Below are positions 1 to 8,272 of a DNA stretch of 46,864 nt, in pieces. A program made the position numbers and the translations under genes. How positions within the stretch are numbered: the first letter of the stretch is position 1; every line of letters begins with the position of its first letter. Origin of the DNA: JAPXLN01 sp033809515 (GTDB lineage Bacteria > Bacillota > Sulfobacillia > Fermentithermobacillales > Fermentithermobacillaceae); the NCBI GenBank assembly GCA_033809515.1, contig JAPXLN010000012.1, positions 1 to 46,864 of the forward strand, in the 5' to 3' direction. The notes under the pieces are model-generated. The model had not been told where the DNA came from. It saw only the letters and a list, made by a program, of their open reading frames with translations, and searched no databases.

Positions 1-72
1 ACCAGGCACTTGAGGACCCGGCACAAAAGGACAATGCCATTGGTCCCAGACTCATTCTAGGAGGTAATCCAT

Positions 73-825
73 ATGGCAGGTCACTCGAAATGGGCAAATA
101 TCAAGAGGCGGAAAGCTAAGGTTGACGCCGCCAGATCCAATGTTGTGTCAAAAGCTCTTCGAGACGTTATGCTTGCAGCCAGACACGGAGGCGCGAACCC
201 CGATACCAACGTTCGCCTTAAGCTCGCCATAGACCGGGCAAGGCAAGCTAACGTAAACGTAGACAGCATAAACAGATCCATAAAAAGAGGCACAGGTGAG
301 CTCGAGGGAGGTCAGATAGAGGAACTGACCTATGAGTGCTACGGTCTTGGCGGTACGGCTATCTTGGTTCAAGCGGCAACCGATAATCGCAACAGGACAG
401 CTTCAGAGATTAGATACCTGCTTTCGAAAAACGGCGGCAAGCTTGCGGAATTGGGGGCCGTGTCCTGGATGTTTGAGGAGCGGGGTTATATCGCCGTCTC
501 TAAGTCCGGTCTGTCTGAAGAGGATGCCTTGAACCTGGCCATAGACGGAGGAGCTCTCGATTTTAAGGCGGAAGATGACTGCTATGAGGTTTACTGTGAG
601 CCCGGAGACATGGAAAAGCTCAAGGAATTGCTTGAGAAAAGCGGGGCAACCGTTGAAGATGCAGAGCTGGCTATGATCCCCAAGACTACCGTGGATCTGG
701 AAGGCGAAGAGGCCATGAAAATGGTCAGGCTTCTTGAGGCTCTTGAGGACCATGATGACGTTCAGAGAGTCTTTGCCAACTTTGACATACCCGAGGAAAC
801 TTTGGAGGCAATGGCAGATGAATGA
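73..825 (+). CDS. yebC: YebC/PmpR-family protein
   Basis: 250-residue YebC/TACO1-family protein, the usual family length. It opens with the hallmark MAGHSKWANIKRRK, followed by the conserved KLAIDRARQANV and GTGELEG segments and an acidic C-terminus. Family members are cytoplasmic; they have been described as DNA-binding regulators and, more recently, as factors that help ribosomes through difficult peptide sequences. The ATG is supported by GGAGGT at 60-65, seven bases upstream. It lies 44 bp before the bofC-like gene and heads the block that continues through ruvCAB, an arrangement like that in Bacillus. Identification is firm; the exact cellular role in this organism cannot be read from sequence. 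Confidence 0.95.
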   Translation: MAGHSKWANIKRRKAKVDAARSNVVSKALRDVMLAARHGGANPDTNVRLKLAIDRARQANVNVDSINRSIKRGTGELEGGQIEELTYECYGLGGTAILVQAATDNRNRTASEIRYLLSKNGGKLAELGAVSWMFEERGYIAVSKSGLSEEDALNLAIDGGALDFKAEDDCYEVYCEPGDMEKLKELLEKSGATVEDAELAMIPKTTVDLEGEEAMKMVRLLEALEDHDDVQRVFANFDIPEETLEAMADE

Positions 826-869
826 ATCCTCGCGCCCAGGGGAAAGCTATGCCCCTGGAGTGAGGGAGG

Positions 870-1433
870 TTGCGGTTCGACAGCACCTACAAGCGATTGC
901 TGGTGGCGTTTCTGGCAGTTGCCGCCTTGAGCGCCATAGCTGTGTTTAGTCAGATGGTTGCAAAAGGCAACTTTGAGAGCATGCTGCCCTGGAGCTTTCG
1001 CAAGAAGGAAAGTGGGGCAGAGGCGTCATTTCTGACACTCTACAGCAAGTGCAAAGACACGGTTATCAATAGATGCGAAATCCCCGCAGACGTCGACAGC
1101 TACATTTTGTCTGTGGGCGAGAAAGGTCAGGAAGGGTGGGTCCTCTCGTCCAGAGGCGAAAAGAGCGTGGAGTTTCTCCGGGAGATTGACGATTATTGCC
1201 CGGAACACGCAGGATTTAGATATATTGTTCTCAACCAGGGATATGTGTGCGTATACCGCGGCAAGAAAAAGGACCCTGCCTTCCTTCACAGGGAGTACAC
1301 GAAGATCACCGAATCCAGCATCGTGCGACCCAAAGACAAAGAGCTGCTGAGGGCTGGTTTTATCCTCGAAGACAACCCTTCGGAGGTTGACGCGAAAGTC
1401 TCCAAATACCTGGAAGGTCTCATAGAAGACTAG
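870..1433 (+). CDS. bofC: BofC-like sporulation protein
   Basis: 187 residues with one N-terminal membrane or signal-anchor helix (about residues 9-28) and an extracytoplasmic remainder. The C-terminal part, with GYVCVYRG near residues 124-131, then a Thr-rich strand and a segment ending KYLEGLIED, resembles the BofC C-terminal domain. BofC restrains the SpoIVB protease that triggers pro-sigma-K processing in Bacillus. Its place between yebC and the ruv genes matches bofC synteny, which is much of the evidence because the N-terminal half is divergent. The start is TTG; GGAG at 857-860 has workable spacing, whereas GGGAGG at 864-869 is too close. A generic BofC_C-domain protein is the alternative. 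Confidence 0.7.
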   Translation: MRFDSTYKRLLVAFLAVAALSAIAVFSQMVAKGNFESMLPWSFRKKESGAEASFLTLYSKCKDTVINRCEIPADVDSYILSVGEKGQEGWVLSSRGEKSVEFLREIDDYCPEHAGFRYIVLNQGYVCVYRGKKKDPAFLHREYTKITESSIVRPKDKELLRAGFILEDNPSEVDAKVSKYLEGLIED

Positions 1434-1488
1434 ACCTCGGTGAAGGTTAGGACCCCATAGGTGTCGAAAACCACTCAGGGGTGATATC

Positions 1489-2016
1489 TTGCGTATCCTC
1501 GGTATTGATCCAGGTGTGGAAAGGACAGGTTGGGGTGTTATTGTGGCATCTGGCCGGGATTTTGCCGCGAAAGACTATGGCCTGATAGTTACCGCCAAGG
1601 ATCTGGACTTCCCTACAAGACTCCTGGCAATATACAATGGCGTTATGGAACTCTTGACAAAGCATACCCCCGATATTGTGGGCGTGGAGGAGTTGTTCTT
1701 CGCTAAGAACGCTAAATCGGCCCTTGCTGTAGGCCATGCACGTGGAGTGTGTATCTTGGCAGCGGCCTCTAAAGGCATTCCTCTGGAGGAGGTTACGCCC
1801 CTCCAAGTCAAATCAAGCATTGTAGGATACGGAAACGCTACAAAGGAACAGGTAGGCGCCATGGTAACAAGCATCCTGGGATTGCCCCGGATGCCCAGGC
1901 CTGACGATGTATGTGACGCGCTGGGCATTGCCATAACCGCAGGGATGAAGCGATCCTTTGGAACTCGCCTGGTGACCGGACAGGATCTTTCTTATAGGAG
2001 AGGACCGGGTAAATGA
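1489..2016 (+). CDS. ruvC: Holliday junction resolvase RuvC
   Basis: 175-residue RuvC, the endonuclease that resolves Holliday junctions moved by RuvAB. The N-terminus MRILGIDPG supplies the first catalytic Asp (D7). VEELFF holds the catalytic Glu (E67), and PDDVCDALGIA carries the C-terminal Asp pair (D140 and D143). All four acidic residues of the RNase H-like active site are therefore present. The start is TTG with AGGGGTGA at 1477-1484. The stop overlaps the ruvA ATG (ATGA), so translation is coupled. Length is normal for the family. Confidence 0.97.
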   Translation: MRILGIDPGVERTGWGVIVASGRDFAAKDYGLIVTAKDLDFPTRLLAIYNGVMELLTKHTPDIVGVEELFFAKNAKSALAVGHARGVCILAAASKGIPLEEVTPLQVKSSIVGYGNATKEQVGAMVTSILGLPRMPRPDDVCDALGIAITAGMKRSFGTRLVTGQDLSYRRGPGK

Positions 2017-2597
2017 TATGGGATCTTAAGGGTACGGTTGCTGGCAAAGGCCCTGAAACCGTCGTTTTGGACGTAGGCGGCGTAGGAATCGAGCTGTCCG
2101 TTACTCCTGCAGTGTCTGCAAGGTTGACTGAGGGTGAAAGAGCCAGGTTATACACAAGACTTATTGTTCGGGAAGACGCCATAAGCTTGTATGGATTCGA
2201 GACCTGTGAAGAAAGGGCATGTTTTGATCTCCTGCTCAAGGTGAGGGGAGTCGGGCCAAAGGTAGCTTTGTCTGCCCTTGACCGGTTCAGACCGGACGCC
2301 TTCTACAGCGCCGTCCTTGCCAGCGACGAAGAAGCCCTTACGCGGATTCCAGGCGTGGGCCGAAAGACTGCCGGAAGGATAATTCTGGAACTCCGTGACA
2401 GGATAGGGTTGAAGCCTTCAAAGGAACTTGCCATGTCTGCTCCGGCTGTTCTGGGTGAAGCGTGCCAGGCGTTGGCAGCTCTTGGGTACAGCCGGCAGGA
2501 AGCATCTCTTGCGTTAGAGAAATTGGATGCGAAGACCATATCAGGAGATCTGGAGACTGTTTTGCGGGAGGCCTTGAAAAGACTTGCGAGAGTCTAG
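2013..2597 (+). CDS. ruvA: Holliday junction branch-migration protein RuvA
   Basis: 194-residue RuvA, the junction-binding tetramer that loads RuvB. It begins MIWDLKGTV, close to the usual start of the OB-fold domain, and has the two helix-hairpin-helix segments (GVGPKVALSAL and IPGVGRKTAGRII). The C-terminal three-helix domain that contacts RuvB (ALAALGYSRQEA) follows a short linker. The ATG overlaps the ruvC stop, with AGGAGAGGA just upstream. The 3' end overlaps the ruvB start by 14 bp, so the three genes form one tightly coupled resolvasome operon. Confidence 0.97.
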   Translation: MIWDLKGTVAGKGPETVVLDVGGVGIELSVTPAVSARLTEGERARLYTRLIVREDAISLYGFETCEERACFDLLLKVRGVGPKVALSALDRFRPDAFYSAVLASDEEALTRIPGVGRKTAGRIILELRDRIGLKPSKELAMSAPAVLGEACQALAALGYSRQEASLALEKLDAKTISGDLETVLREALKRLARV

Positions 2598-3612
2598 AGA
2601 CCTAATATCACAGAAGAAGCAGCTTGAAGATGAGGTCATAGAGGAGTCGCTGCGGCCTAAATTTCTCCAGGAGTACATAGGCCAGGAACGAATAAGAGAG
2701 AACCTGGGCGTATACATAGAGGCAGCCAGACAAAGGGAGGATGCCGTAGACCATGTCCTCCTCTCGGGCCCTCCCGGCCTTGGGAAAACTACGCTGGCCC
2801 ATGTTATAGCCAATGAGCTGGGGTCAGGCATCCGGATTACGTCAGGCCCTGCCATAGAACGGGCAGGAGACCTTGTGGCCATACTTACGGACCTTCAGGA
2901 CAGAGACGTGCTGTTCATCGATGAAATACACAGACTGAACCATGCGGCTGAGGAAGCTCTTTACCCGGCAATGGAAGACTTCAGTTTTGACTGGATCGGC
3001 GGCAAAGGGCCTCATGCACGAACGTACCGTCTCAAGCTGCCCAGGTTTACCCTTGTTGCAGCCACTACAAGGAGCGGCCTTTTGACCTCGCCCCTGCGGG
3101 ACCGTTTCGGTATGGCCTTCAGGCTGGAGTACTATAGCGAGGATGAGCTGGCGCACGTCGCCGAAAGGTCGGCCAGGATTCTGGGCATTGACTCAGATCA
3201 AGAAGGGCTCAGGGAGATTGCCCGGCGAGCCAGGGGTACCCCCAGGATTGTCAACAGACTTCTCCGGCGCGTGAGAGATTTTGCTCAAGTTCGCCGGGAC
3301 GGGCGCATCACCGGTGAGGTGGCCAGGGAAGGTCTGGCCCTTCTTGACATAGACGATATGGGCCTTGACAGGCTCGACAGGCAAATGCTGACCACCATCG
3401 CCGAAAACTACGGAGGAGGACCCGTAGGGCTGTCGACCCTGGCTGCATCCCTAAGTGAAGACCCGGGGACCATAGAGGATGTCTATGAGCCATACCTCCT
3501 TCAGATAGGCTTTCTGGAAAGGACCCCCAGGGGACGAAGCATTACCAGAAAGGGCCTTGAGCACATAGGGAAGACAGATATAGAGCAAGGGGGGCTTTTT
3601 GATCGAAGTTGA
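2584..3612 (+). CDS. ruvB: Holliday junction branch-migration ATPase RuvB
   Basis: 342-residue AAA+ motor that drives branch migration with RuvA. Walker A is GPPGLGKT (residues 62-69), Walker B is FIDEIH (D113, E114), sensor 1 is in AATTRSG, and the C-terminal winged helix includes the TPRGRSITRKG segment. The TTG start lies inside ruvA, preceded by GGGAGG at 2566-2571. The stop overlaps the queH start (TTGA). Nothing is unusual apart from the non-ATG start. Confidence 0.97.
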   Translation: MRESRDLISQKKQLEDEVIEESLRPKFLQEYIGQERIRENLGVYIEAARQREDAVDHVLLSGPPGLGKTTLAHVIANELGSGIRITSGPAIERAGDLVAILTDLQDRDVLFIDEIHRLNHAAEEALYPAMEDFSFDWIGGKGPHARTYRLKLPRFTLVAATTRSGLLTSPLRDRFGMAFRLEYYSEDELAHVAERSARILGIDSDQEGLREIARRARGTPRIVNRLLRRVRDFAQVRRDGRITGEVAREGLALLDIDDMGLDRLDRQMLTTIAENYGGGPVGLSTLAASLSEDPGTIEDVYEPYLLQIGFLERTPRGRSITRKGLEHIGKTDIEQGGLFDRS

Positions 3613-4133
3613 GAATCCTGATGCATGCTTGTTGTGCGCCTTGTGCAACCTTTCCCCTTGCTATGCTAAGAGCAGGCGGCCACCGGGTGGACGCCCTTTT
3701 CTTCAACCCCAATATCTATCCGATCCAGGAGGAACGCAAGCGCTGGAATGCCCTTTGCGGTTGGTCGGAAAGGGTAGGTCTGCAGGCCATGCGAATCTCT
3801 GTCCCTCATGAAGACTGGGTGGCCAGGGTGTCTGACGACCCTGTCAGCCCAGGTCGCTGTCGTCTCTGTTACGAGATGAGGCTTGACAAAGTAGCTCGCT
3901 TTGCAGGAGATAAGGGGTATGATTGCTTCACCACGACCCTTCTGGTTAGTCCGTTCCAGGATCACAAGGGGATAATCCAGGCAATGAACAAGGTTTCAGA
4001 GAGTGCGGCAATCCCTTATCTTTACCAGGACTTTCGAGTCGGGTATAAAAGGGGAAGGGAAATGGCCAGAGGGAGCCATATGTATATGCAGAAGTACTGC
4101 GGGTGCGAGTTCAGCCTTGGAAGGAGCGACTAG
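3609..4133 (+). CDS. queH: Epoxyqueuosine reductase QueH
   Basis: 174-residue QueH (former DUF208), the QueG-unrelated enzyme that reduces epoxyqueuosine to queuosine in tRNA. It starts MRILMHACCAPC, giving the N-terminal Cys cluster (C8, C9, C12), and has CRLC at C84/C87 and YCGCEFSL near the C-terminus (C164, C166), the Cys pattern expected for its iron-sulfur and metal sites. The TTG start overlaps the ruvB stop; an in-frame ATG at 3621 would remove the conserved first residues. queA and tgt lie downstream, interrupted only by the SpoIID gene, which supports a queuosine role. Confidence 0.93.
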   Translation: MRILMHACCAPCATFPLAMLRAGGHRVDALFFNPNIYPIQEERKRWNALCGWSERVGLQAMRISVPHEDWVARVSDDPVSPGRCRLCYEMRLDKVARFAGDKGYDCFTTTLLVSPFQDHKGIIQAMNKVSESAAIPYLYQDFRVGYKRGREMARGSHMYMQKYCGCEFSLGRSD

Positions 4134-4134
4134 G

Positions 4135-5604
4135 ATGGGGTCCAACGGGGGAGAAGCGAAGGTGAAGGCAACGGGGATAAAGGATTACGGGCATTTCCTG
4201 CCGATTTTCTTTCTAGTGGCTGCTCTGGGCTTTTGCTCGGTAAGTCTGTGCCGGGCCGGCCACAGCTTTGCAGGCGGGGATGGGCCGTCTCCGGAGATTC
4301 TTGTGGGCTTGTGTACAGCCGGTTCTGTCACAGTCTCGTCTGAGAATACATGGCAGATTGTGGCAGGCGGCATCACAGAAGCTATTCAGCCTGGTTTGGC
4401 CGTTACATTTAGAGCTGCCGAGAGCAAGATCGTTGCTGAAGGATTTGGGCATGAAGCACGCTCCGCATTGGAAGCAATGGGGGAGACTGCCGTTTTGTCT
4501 CCTGTAGACTTTGCTTCAGATGAGGCTTCTTTCACCATAAGCAAAACGGTTGGATCAAACGTTAGCGTAGACGGTCGCCGCTTTCGAGGTCGTCTGGTAA
4601 TCCTGGCTTCCCAGGGCACCTTGCTCGTAGCAAATCAGGTTGACATCGAAGACTACGTTGGGTCTGTGGTATCGTCGGAAATGCCCGGCGATTGGCCTTT
4701 GGAAGCTCTTAAGGTGCAAGCTGTGGCAGCCCGTACATATGCATCTTACAAGACCGGGATTACCCGTCTGGGCTATTGGGGAAGGGAAATGGACTTGACC
4801 GGTCTTCGGCCTGAGAGCATAAGAATCTGGGCTACAGACCAGATCTATCGGGGCCTCTCAGTTGAGAAGCCTGATGCAATGAAGGCGACCGCCCATACTT
4901 GCGGGCAAGTCTTGACTTTTGAAGCCGCTCCTATCGCCGCCTTCTTCCATTCAGATGCCGGGGGAGCTACCGAGGACGCCGGGTACGTCTGGGGAGGCGG
5001 AGCTGCTTATCTCAGGGGCGTAGAGGAAGTCCCCCATGAGTCTCCCTATTCCAGCTGGCAAGCTTCATTTGATGAAACCGCCCTGAAAGACCTTCTGCAG
5101 AAATTCGGCCCTATTGGTTCTCTGGAGGCAGTTTTCGGCCATACTCCAGGGGTTTCCGGAAGATGGTTCAGGGTCAATATCATAGGCGGTGATACGACTC
5201 TGGATCTCAAGGGAAACGATTTTCGCCTGACCCTGGGGGAGAACGTGGTCAGGAGCCTTCTCTTTTCGTCTTACGTCACAGGCGGCGATCTTCCGTCAAC
5301 AGCTGTGCTTAACCCGGAACTCGAAACATGGGCTGTGTCAGCAAGCGGGCAATCTGCAGTGATGCCGGGTAGTTGCTGCATATTGGGCAACGTCGGCCTC
5401 CGGACGGCTCGAAGCTCGCCCTTTTTTGTGCTATCGGGTACGGAAGATTCGGGGCAGAAGACCGTTACTTTCAAGGGCAGAGGGTGGGGGCACGGAGTAG
5501 GCCTTTCACAATGGGGAGCAGTTGCCATGGTTCGTTCGGGGTCAACCTATGGCGATGTATTGCTGCATTACTACCCGGGCACGACCCTTGAGACATGGTG
5601 GTAG
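4135..5604 (+). CDS. SpoIID/LytB-domain protein
   Basis: 489 residues with an N-terminal hydrophobic segment (about residues 20-38) that should export or anchor the protein. The SpoIID/LytB domain is clear: VVSSEMPGDWPLEALKVQA contains the Glu corresponding to the lytic-transglycosylase catalytic residue (E182 here), and the C-terminus has the family ending GRGWGHGVGLSQWGA. SpoIID trims peptidoglycan during engulfment. I leave the symbol blank because Bacillota often carry several paralogues and the classical spoIID sits elsewhere. The ATG has AAGGAG at 4121-4126 and lies one base after queH; a GTG at 4162 is a possible alternative. A sporulation-type wall enzyme lies between two queuosine genes. 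Confidence 0.88.
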   Translation: MGSNGGEAKVKATGIKDYGHFLPIFFLVAALGFCSVSLCRAGHSFAGGDGPSPEILVGLCTAGSVTVSSENTWQIVAGGITEAIQPGLAVTFRAAESKIVAEGFGHEARSALEAMGETAVLSPVDFASDEASFTISKTVGSNVSVDGRRFRGRLVILASQGTLLVANQVDIEDYVGSVVSSEMPGDWPLEALKVQAVAARTYASYKTGITRLGYWGREMDLTGLRPESIRIWATDQIYRGLSVEKPDAMKATAHTCGQVLTFEAAPIAAFFHSDAGGATEDAGYVWGGGAAYLRGVEEVPHESPYSSWQASFDETALKDLLQKFGPIGSLEAVFGHTPGVSGRWFRVNIIGGDTTLDLKGNDFRLTLGENVVRSLLFSSYVTGGDLPSTAVLNPELETWAVSASGQSAVMPGSCCILGNVGLRTARSSPFFVLSGTEDSGQKTVTFKGRGWGHGVGLSQWGAVAMVRSGSTYGDVLLHYYPGTTLETWW

Positions 5605-5610
5605 CGTCCT

Positions 5611-6636
5611 GTGAGAGTCGATGAGTTTGATTACAACCTTCCCCCGGAGCTTATCGCTCAAGTTCCTGTAGAGCCAAGGGACTCATCCCGGCTTATGGTT
5701 GTATGCCGGAAAGACCGGACCATAACCCACAGAACCTTCGGTGATATTCTGTACTACCTTCACAAGGGCGACGCTGTTGTGGTCAACGACACCCGGGTCA
5801 TGCCCGGTCGCCTTCTGGGAAGAAGGGAAAGCGGAGGCAAAGTAGAGGTCTTGCTTCTCAGAGAGTGCAGGGAGGACTCCTGGGAGTGCCTTGCCAGGCC
5901 AGGCCATAAAGTCCGGGTAGGAGACAAGCTGTTTTTCGGCCGGGAGGGACAGCTGACCGGAACTGTGATGGACCGTACCGAGTATGGAGGACGGGTCATC
6001 CGCTGGTCATACTCGGGAGATTGGAGGGCCCTACTTGAAACCCTGGGACGTGTCCCGTTGCCTCCATACATCAAGACTCCCCTGAGGGAGCCTGAAAGAT
6101 ACCAGACTGTATACGCTTCTGCCTGGGGTTCAGCTGCTGCGCCCACAGCCGGCCTGCACTTTACCCCGTCCTTGCTGAAAGCTGTACAAGCCAAGGGGTG
6201 CACAGTGCTGCCTGTTACTCTGCAAGTGGGCCTGGGAACCTTCAGACCTGTAAAGGCAGAGACTGTGGAGGAACACACAATGCACAAGGAGCATGTGGAG
6301 GTAACAGCTGAAGTGGCCGGCCAAATCAACTCTTTGAGGGAGCGCGGAGGGAACGTATGCGCAGTAGGGACAACTGTTGTCAGAACCCTTGAGACAGTTG
6401 CCTCAGACGACGGTAAGGTCAAGGCCTTTTCAGGGAACACAGGGGTGTTTATATACCCGGGATACAGGTTCAAGGCTGTGGATGTTCTACTGACCAATTT
6501 CCATTTGCCAAGGTCAACTTTGCTCATGATGGTCTGTGCATTGGGAGGCCGCGAACTAATAATGGAAGCTTACAGGGAAGCGGTGGCCACAGGATACAGA
6601 TTCTACTCCTTTGGCGACGCTATGCTCATAACCTAG
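5611..6636 (+). CDS. queA: tRNA preQ1 ribosyltransferase-isomerase QueA
   Basis: 341-residue QueA, which transfers and isomerises ribose from S-adenosylmethionine onto preQ1 in tRNA to give epoxyqueuosine. Family hallmarks are DFDYNLP-type FDYNLPPELIAQ at the N-terminus, VVNDTRVMPGRL, SAAPTAGLHFT, VGLGTFRPVK and LLTNFHLPRSTLLMM. The start is GTG seven bases after the SpoIID stop with only a weak G-rich SD, which suggests translational coupling. Its product is reduced by QueH encoded two genes upstream, and its substrate is made by Tgt encoded next. Confidence 0.97.
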   Translation: MRVDEFDYNLPPELIAQVPVEPRDSSRLMVVCRKDRTITHRTFGDILYYLHKGDAVVVNDTRVMPGRLLGRRESGGKVEVLLLRECREDSWECLARPGHKVRVGDKLFFGREGQLTGTVMDRTEYGGRVIRWSYSGDWRALLETLGRVPLPPYIKTPLREPERYQTVYASAWGSAAAPTAGLHFTPSLLKAVQAKGCTVLPVTLQVGLGTFRPVKAETVEEHTMHKEHVEVTAEVAGQINSLRERGGNVCAVGTTVVRTLETVASDDGKVKAFSGNTGVFIYPGYRFKAVDVLLTNFHLPRSTLLMMVCALGGRELIMEAYREAVATGYRFYSFGDAMLIT

Positions 6637-6657
6637 AAAGAACTGCGGGGCTGCAAA

Positions 6658-7761
6658 GTGACGCATTTTTCGTTTGAGGTTGCATACCGGCGAGACAAGG
6701 CTAGGATTGGAACTCTGGAGACACCTCACGGCTGCATCCAGACGCCTGTGTTTATGCCTGTGGGAACTCAGGGAACCATAAAGTCGGTCCTCCCTTCGGA
6801 CCTTTGGGACACAGGCACCCGGATTGCACTGTCTAACACCTATCATCTCTATCTGCGACCGGGCGCTGAAACGGTCAAGGCAGCAGGCGGCATTCATTCG
6901 TTTATGAACTGGCCGGGAGCGGTGCTGACTGACAGCGGAGGTTTCCAGATATTGAGCCTTGGGCATCTTCTGTCCTTAAATGATGAAGGTGTGACCTTTC
7001 GCTCCCACATAGACGGCAGACTAATACGCTTCACCCCTGAAGACGCCGTTCAAGCGCAACTAGACATAGGCGCCGATATTATCATGCCTCTAGACCAGCC
7101 GTCCCCCTACCCTGCGTCTTTTAATGAAGCCAAAGAGGCTGCTGAAAGGACCGTTAGGTGGGCAAGGCGGGCCAAGAACGTTGATGTGCCTGCCCGGCAG
7201 GCACTTTTCGGCATAGTGCAGGGCTCGGTGTACCCGGAACTCCGTCAAGGGTGCGCCGCAGATCTGATGGACATAGACTTTCCCGGGTACGCGTTAGGAG
7301 GCTTGTCTGTGGGCGAACCGAAGGAGGTCTTCTACGAGATTACAGAGGCAACAACTTCTGTGCTACCTGATAGCAAGCCCCGCTACCTCATGGGCGTAGG
7401 ACATCCCGTGGACATCATAGAGGGAGTCCTGGCAGGCGTAGACATGTTCGATTGCGTACTGCCTACACGGAACGCCCGCCACGGACGGGCCTTTACATTT
7501 CTTGGCCCGCTGAACCTGAAAAATGCCAGGTTTGCACAGGACAATGCGCCCATAGAGGAAGGATGCGACTGCCATGCCTGCCAGGGGTTCTCCAGGGCAT
7601 ATATCAGGCATTTGCTGCAGGCAGAGGAAAGCCTTGCGTGGACCCTTCTGACCTTGCATAACCTCAGATTCTTCCAAAGATTCATGAATAGCTTGAGGAG
7701 GGCCTTGCAGGAAGGTTCCCAGCTGAATTTCCTTGAGAAAATGCGGAAACTTTACCCTTAA
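6658..7761 (+). CDS. tgt: tRNA-guanine transglycosylase Tgt
   Basis: 367-residue Tgt, which swaps guanine-34 for a 7-deazaguanine base in tRNAs with GUN anticodons. LTDSGGFQ contains the substrate-binding Asp (D92), DCVLPTRNARHG has the nucleophile D265, and CDCHAC plus a following LHNL His form the zinc site. The substrate-pocket motif that normally reads Asp-Glu-Cys is Asp-Gln-Pro here (D146, Q147, P148, in LDQPSPYPAS). That replaces the Cys associated with preQ1 recognition, although QueA next door implies preQ1 is still the substrate. The start is GTG, 21 bp after queA, with a weak SD. Confidence 0.96.
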   Translation: MTHFSFEVAYRRDKARIGTLETPHGCIQTPVFMPVGTQGTIKSVLPSDLWDTGTRIALSNTYHLYLRPGAETVKAAGGIHSFMNWPGAVLTDSGGFQILSLGHLLSLNDEGVTFRSHIDGRLIRFTPEDAVQAQLDIGADIIMPLDQPSPYPASFNEAKEAAERTVRWARRAKNVDVPARQALFGIVQGSVYPELRQGCAADLMDIDFPGYALGGLSVGEPKEVFYEITEATTSVLPDSKPRYLMGVGHPVDIIEGVLAGVDMFDCVLPTRNARHGRAFTFLGPLNLKNARFAQDNAPIEEGCDCHACQGFSRAYIRHLLQAEESLAWTLLTLHNLRFFQRFMNSLRRALQEGSQLNFLEKMRKLYP

Positions 7762-7801
7762 AGCCTCAATGACCGGCATAGTCACAAGGTGATTAGCTCT
7801 C

Positions 7802-7810
7802 TTTGTCGAA
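7802..7810 (+). promoter_or_regulatory. Candidate Spo0A box
   Basis: TTTGTCGAA in the 127-bp tgt-yajC gap matches the Spo0A-binding consensus TTTGTCRAA at every position. It lies about 80 bp upstream of yajC. A 9-mer like this is expected roughly once by chance in a window this size, so position is the only added support. No strong sigma-A promoter is visible beside it, and the rest of the gap holds nothing I recognise. Confidence 0.3.
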
Positions 7811-7888
7811 GTTGAAGAGTCAAAGGCGGCTGGACATAAGCACCATCCAAAACGAAGAACCAGCAACCATAAGGGAGGTCGGAGCGAA

Positions 7889-8158
7889 GTGGGAGACAAC
7901 CCAATGATTGGCACAGTCATTTGGATCGTTGCCATGTTTGTGATGCTTTACTTCTTCATGATAAGGCCGCAACAGAAGGAGCAAAGGGAAAGGGCTGCCA
8001 TGATAAGAAGCCTCAAACCAGGAGACAAGATAGTCACCTCCGGCGGAATCGTTGGTGTCATTACCAAGGTAGAGGACATTAGCGTCAAAGTGAGGCTTGC
8101 TGAGAAGGTCGAGATAGACGTTCTGAAAACCGGAGTCGGCAGAGTCCTTCAGGACTAG
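7889..8158 (+). CDS. yajC: Preprotein translocase accessory subunit YajC
   Basis: 89-residue YajC with one membrane helix (about residues 7-24), the conserved FFMIRPQQKEQ that follows it, and a small cytoplasmic domain with LKPGDKIVTSGGIVG. YajC associates with SecDF in the Sec translocase. The GTG start has GGGAGG at 7873-7878. tgt-yajC order is typical, but secDF does not follow; the operon ends at the terminator 43 bp downstream. Confidence 0.95.
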   Translation: MGDNPMIGTVIWIVAMFVMLYFFMIRPQQKEQRERAAMIRSLKPGDKIVTSGGIVGVITKVEDISVKVRLAEKVEIDVLKTGVGRVLQD

Positions 8159-8200
8159 CAGTAACGTTCCCGAGGTCAATATGGATCTATAGACTGATCC

Positions 8201-8231
8201 AATCCGGGCGCAATGGGGCCCGGATTTTTTT
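8201..8231 (+). terminator. Intrinsic terminator after yajC
   Basis: A perfect 9-bp stem (AATCCGGGC at 8201-8209 with GCCCGGATT at 8218-8226) closes an 8-base loop, and the 3' arm runs into seven T. This is a standard rho-independent terminator. It separates the ruv/que/yajC transcript from the gntR-kor transcript. Confidence 0.93.
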
Positions 8232-8243
8232 CTCATTAACGTT

Positions 8244-8271
8244 TTGACCCAAGTATCTTGCCAAGTATACC
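8244..8271 (+). promoter_or_regulatory. Predicted sigma-A promoter of gntR-kor operon
   Basis: TTGACC (8244-8249) and TATACC (8266-8271) are separated by 16 bp, matching 5/6 and 4/6 of the sigma-A consensus, just after the yajC terminator. The octamer CCAAGTAT occurs at 8249-8256 and again at 8261-8268, a 12-bp direct repeat inside the spacer and -10 region. It could be an operator for the regulator encoded downstream; this is inference. Confidence 0.5.
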
Positions 8272-8272
8272 C

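Noticed and set aside
1..72. Possible end of an upstream gene (frames open from base 1)
   Set aside because: One frame stops at 58-60 and another runs on into yebC. Too short to recognise, so neither is called.
4003..4134. Open frame upstream of the SpoIID ATG
   Set aside because: It overlaps the conserved C-terminus of queH and has no SD; the AAGGAG at 4121-4126 fixes the start at 4135.
5760..6527. 255-codon open frame on the minus strand opposite queA
   Set aside because: queA is conserved end to end; the reverse frame has no SD and no recognisable domain, and is a codon-bias shadow.
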